NCBI GenBank assembly: GCA_002170005.2
Contig: NHGT02000005.1
Coordinates: forward strand, 58,698-67,008
DNA: 8,311 nucleotides
Reading direction: 5' to 3'
Source of the DNA: a bacterium TMED144
GTDB taxonomy: Bacteria > Fidelibacterota > Marinisomatia > Marinisomatales > TCS55
A model generated the notes under the pieces. The model had not been told where the DNA came from, ran no database searches, and was given only the letters and a program-made list of their open reading frames with translations. A program made the position numbers and the translations under genes. This document shows, piece by piece, positions 6,204 to 8,311 of the stretch; positions within the stretch are counted from its first letter, which is position 1, and every line of letters begins with the position of its first letter.

Positions 6204-7465
6204 TGCAGAGCAAACTATTTGAGAAAATTTCATTGATTGGAGTTATCTCTATTTTATTGACAATGTGTGCCCCACCTCAAGCTTCACCTGATGAGCTGGC
6301 TGCTATTGAGAGAGCAAAAAGAGATTCTGTCAAGCAAGTTCGTTGCCCTAGATTAATGAGTACCGCTGCAGAATTTTATAAAAATAGAGACTGGGAATCC
6401 ACTGTCAGAGTTTATGGTGAATTAACTGATATAGGTTGCGATGAAGATGATCCATCCGAGGTTTACTTATACTATGCTATAGCTTTTGAATACTTGGGAA
6501 AATATGATAGTTCTGAGTATGTTATTTTGAAGGGTTTATCTTATCTCCCTGATAATATTGCATTAAGAAAAAGGCTTGCCTTTTCATATGAAAAACAAGG
6601 CAAAGTTGATATGCAGATGAATGAATTGGATAGACTATCTGTTCTTGCTCCGGAAGATATAAAAATTAAAACTGATTTAGCAAAACTATATCAAAGCCAA
6701 AACCTTTTTGATGACCAAATTGCTGTTTTAAGAGATTTATTGGAGATAGATACAAACAATGAAGGCGCTCAAAGCGATTTAGCCCAAGCCTATGAAAAAA
6801 GTGGAAGAGACCCTCTGGATGTATACAGAAACAGATTTGAGAACAACCCATCTAACATAAGTTATGGCCTTGATTATGCTGATAAATTAACTTCAGCTGA
6901 TAGATTTAGAGACGCTGTTAATGTATTGAGAGAGGTTGCTGACTTAGATCCTTCTAGTAAAGTTGTTCTGAGAAAATTATCTCAAGCTTATGACTCCGCT
7001 GATAGACTTAACGATTCTGCTAAAACTCTTGAGAAGTTATTTAGGTTAGATCCAAGAGATTTTAGAATAGCAGTTAAGATATCTGAAGTTTATTTAGAGG
7101 ATGAAAATTATAAATCATCTTTTGATTGGGCTGACAAAGCTGTGACTCTTTCTGGTGAAGGAGAGGCTTATGCAGCTAAAGGCAATTTATACTACAAGGC
7201 TTTTCAGGCTTGTCGCTCAGGTGAGCCATCAACTAATGACAGAATTATAGCATCATTGGCTTTTAGGCAGTTTGATAAAGCTGAAAAAAGAAACTTTACA
7301 AGATATGCTCGTTCAAAGACATGGCTTAGAGATAATGAAGTTTTATTTGAGAGGGCTCAATGGTTTATGATGGAAGATGATGTAAAGAACAAGGGATATG
7401 TCAAGACATCAGGTAGCTGTTATAGTTGGGTATCAGAAAGACTTGACAAGGATAAATCTTGGTAA
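6203..7465 (+). CDS. TPR-repeat lipoprotein with a conserved-looking C-terminal domain
   Basis: This is a predicted 420-residue lipoprotein, probably a periplasm-facing scaffold. The N-terminus (MQSKLFEKIS, then a hydrophobic run) ends in L-L-T-M-C with the lipid cysteine at 22; methionine at -1 is unusual. A charged stretch at 28-46 precedes tandem TPR units from about 50 to 320, for example AAEFYKNRDWESTVRVYGEL, LAKLYQSQNLFDDQIAVLRD, LSQAYDSADRLNDSAKTLEK and ISEVYLEDENYKSSFDWADK. The last about 95 residues depart from the TPR pattern: C-R-S-G-E-P-S (337-343), NDRIIASLAFRQFDKAE, WLRDN (374-378), and SGSCYSW (403-409). I recall a similar tail in TPR proteins encoded next to barrel genes in Bacteroidota, but the family has no name I can give. 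Besides the lipid cysteine there are four others (48, 79, 337, 406), which could form two disulfides. Its start overlaps the barrel stop as TAATG, indicating translational coupling and suggesting that it acts with the barrel. Confidence 0.8.
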   Translation: MQSKLFEKISLIGVISILLTMCAPPQASPDELAAIERAKRDSVKQVRCPRLMSTAAEFYKNRDWESTVRVYGELTDIGCDEDDPSEVYLYYAIAFEYLGKYDSSEYVILKGLSYLPDNIALRKRLAFSYEKQGKVDMQMNELDRLSVLAPEDIKIKTDLAKLYQSQNLFDDQIAVLRDLLEIDTNNEGAQSDLAQAYEKSGRDPLDVYRNRFENNPSNISYGLDYADKLTSADRFRDAVNVLREVADLDPSSKVVLRKLSQAYDSADRLNDSAKTLEKLFRLDPRDFRIAVKISEVYLEDENYKSSFDWADKAVTLSGEGEAYAAKGNLYYKAFQACRSGEPSTNDRIIASLAFRQFDKAEKRNFTRYARSKTWLRDNEVLFERAQWFMMEDDVKNKGYVKTSGSCYSWVSERLDKDKSW

Positions 7466-7466
7466 T

Positions 7467-8311
7467 ATGAGTAAAAGTTTATCTTCAAATCATTTTAATC
7501 ATCTTAAAAGAAATGATAGAGAAGTATACAATATTCTAATCAGAGAGCTTAACAGGGAGCATAACACCCTTGAGCTAATTGCTTCAGAAAACTTCGCTAG
7601 TTATGCCACCCTAGAAATGACAGGGAGTGTTTTAACAAACAAATATGCTGAAGGATATCCAGGTGCAAGATATTATGGCGGCTGTGAGCACGTTGATGAA
7701 GTCGAGAATTTAGCCATAGAGCGCGCTAAAGAGTTGTTTGGCTGTGAATATGTAAATGTTCAACCTCATTCAGGATCTCAAGCCAACATGGCTGTTTTTC
7801 TTACATTTCTTAATCAGAATGACACTATTCTGGGAATGGATCTTGCTCATGGCGGTCATTTGACACATGGCAGTAAGGTTAACTTTTCTGGCCAACTTTA
7901 TAATGCTGCAGCTTATCAAGTTGATAAAGATACAGGCAAGGTTGATTTTAAAAGCTTAAAAAAAATGGCCAGAGAAATAAAGCCGAAAATCATAATTTGT
8001 GGGGCAAGTGCATATCCCAGAGAGGTTGAATTTTCAAATTTTAGAGAAATTGCAAATGATGTAGGAGCGTTTTTAATGGCTGATATCGCACATACCTCAG
8101 GCTTAGTTGCTGCTGGCATTCATCCATCTCCAATGCAGTACTGTGATGTAGTAACCTCAACCACTCATAAGACCTTAAGAGGGCCTCGAGGTGGTATTAT
8201 AATGATGCCGAAAGATTTTGAAAATACTTGGGGCGCAATTGCTCCGAAGTCAGGAAGATTAAAAATGGTTTCTGAGCTATTGAATTCATCAGTCATGCCC
8301 GGTGTTCAAGG
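7467..8311 (+). CDS. glyA: Serine hydroxymethyltransferase, 5' part (cut by the right edge)
   Basis: This is the PLP enzyme that converts serine and tetrahydrofolate to glycine and 5,10-methylene-tetrahydrofolate in the cytoplasm, feeding one-carbon metabolism. The frame stays open from the ATG at 7467 to the window end, giving 281 complete codons of an expected 420 or so. Signature segments are plain: ELIASENF (36-43), KYAEGYPGARYYGGCEHVDE (59-78), NVQPHSGSQAN (97-107), the DIAHTSGLVAAG loop (206-217), and STTHKTLRGPRGG (231-243) with the PLP-binding lysine at 235 (codon 8169-8171). The N-F-E-N-like segment after it (KDFENTWGAIAPKSGRLKM) resembles the short insert seen in Bacteroidota GlyA. 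The start lies one base after the TPR gene stop; AAGGA at 7448-7452 is 14 bases away, rather far for a good ribosome binding site. Nothing looks broken. Confidence 0.97.
   Translation, partial: MSKSLSSNHFNHLKRNDREVYNILIRELNREHNTLELIASENFASYATLEMTGSVLTNKYAEGYPGARYYGGCEHVDEVENLAIERAKELFGCEYVNVQPHSGSQANMAVFLTFLNQNDTILGMDLAHGGHLTHGSKVNFSGQLYNAAAYQVDKDTGKVDFKSLKKMAREIKPKIIICGASAYPREVEFSNFREIANDVGAFLMADIAHTSGLVAAGIHPSPMQYCDVVTSTTHKTLRGPRGGIIMMPKDFENTWGAIAPKSGRLKMVSELLNSSVMPGVQ

Noticed and set aside
6666..6851. Open reading frame of 61 codons on the minus strand
   Set aside because: It lies inside the TPR lipoprotein gene, antisense to clear TPR units, with no start signal or recognisable product.
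7916..8119. Open reading frame of 67 codons on the minus strand
   Set aside because: It is antisense to conserved glyA sequence and has no independent support.

Overview
The window is a low-GC, gene-dense stretch with all eight genes on the + strand and almost no space between them. The longest certain gap is 13 bases. One 60-base gap appears only if the cpoB-like gene starts at its ATG rather than at an upstream TTG. No tRNA, rRNA, mobile element, CRISPR array, clear promoter or terminator is visible. The host is a Gram-negative bacterium: it has outer-membrane lipoproteins, a beta-barrel protein and a YbgF/CpoB-type periplasmic protein. The gene families point to the FCB superphylum (Bacteroidota and relatives). 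A marine Marinimicrobia-like (SAR406) lineage would fit the AT-rich, compact style, but this is inference from remembered gene families, not a measured placement.

Layout: (1) 1-816, the 3' part of mrdA (PBP2), cut at the left edge just before its catalytic serine. (2) 817-2043, rodA, the SEDS glycosyltransferase that works with PBP2. (3) 2104-2919, a periplasmic coiled-coil plus TPR protein of the CpoB/YbgF type. (4) 2923-3750, a single-domain relative of glycogen/starch synthase (GT5) lacking the second Rossmann domain and the KTGGL nucleotide-sugar motif. (5) 3764-4963, a lipoprotein resembling Bacteroidota DUF4270 proteins, with a visible internal duplication. (6) 4950-6203, an outer-membrane beta-barrel protein. 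(7) 6203-7465, a TPR lipoprotein. (8) 7467 to the right edge, the 5' two thirds of glyA (serine hydroxymethyltransferase).

How they may work together: PBP2 and RodA build side-wall peptidoglycan. CpoB-type proteins are known in E. coli to link peptidoglycan synthesis to outer-membrane constriction. The next four genes look like an envelope module: a probably non-catalytic sugar-transferase fold in the cytoplasm, two lipoproteins and a barrel, the last three joined by overlapping reading frames. From memory, single-domain GT5 proteins sit beside DUF4270 lipoproteins in many Bacteroidota, so the same pair here, tied to cell-wall genes, is the most promising undescribed system in the window. glyA is ordinary metabolism.
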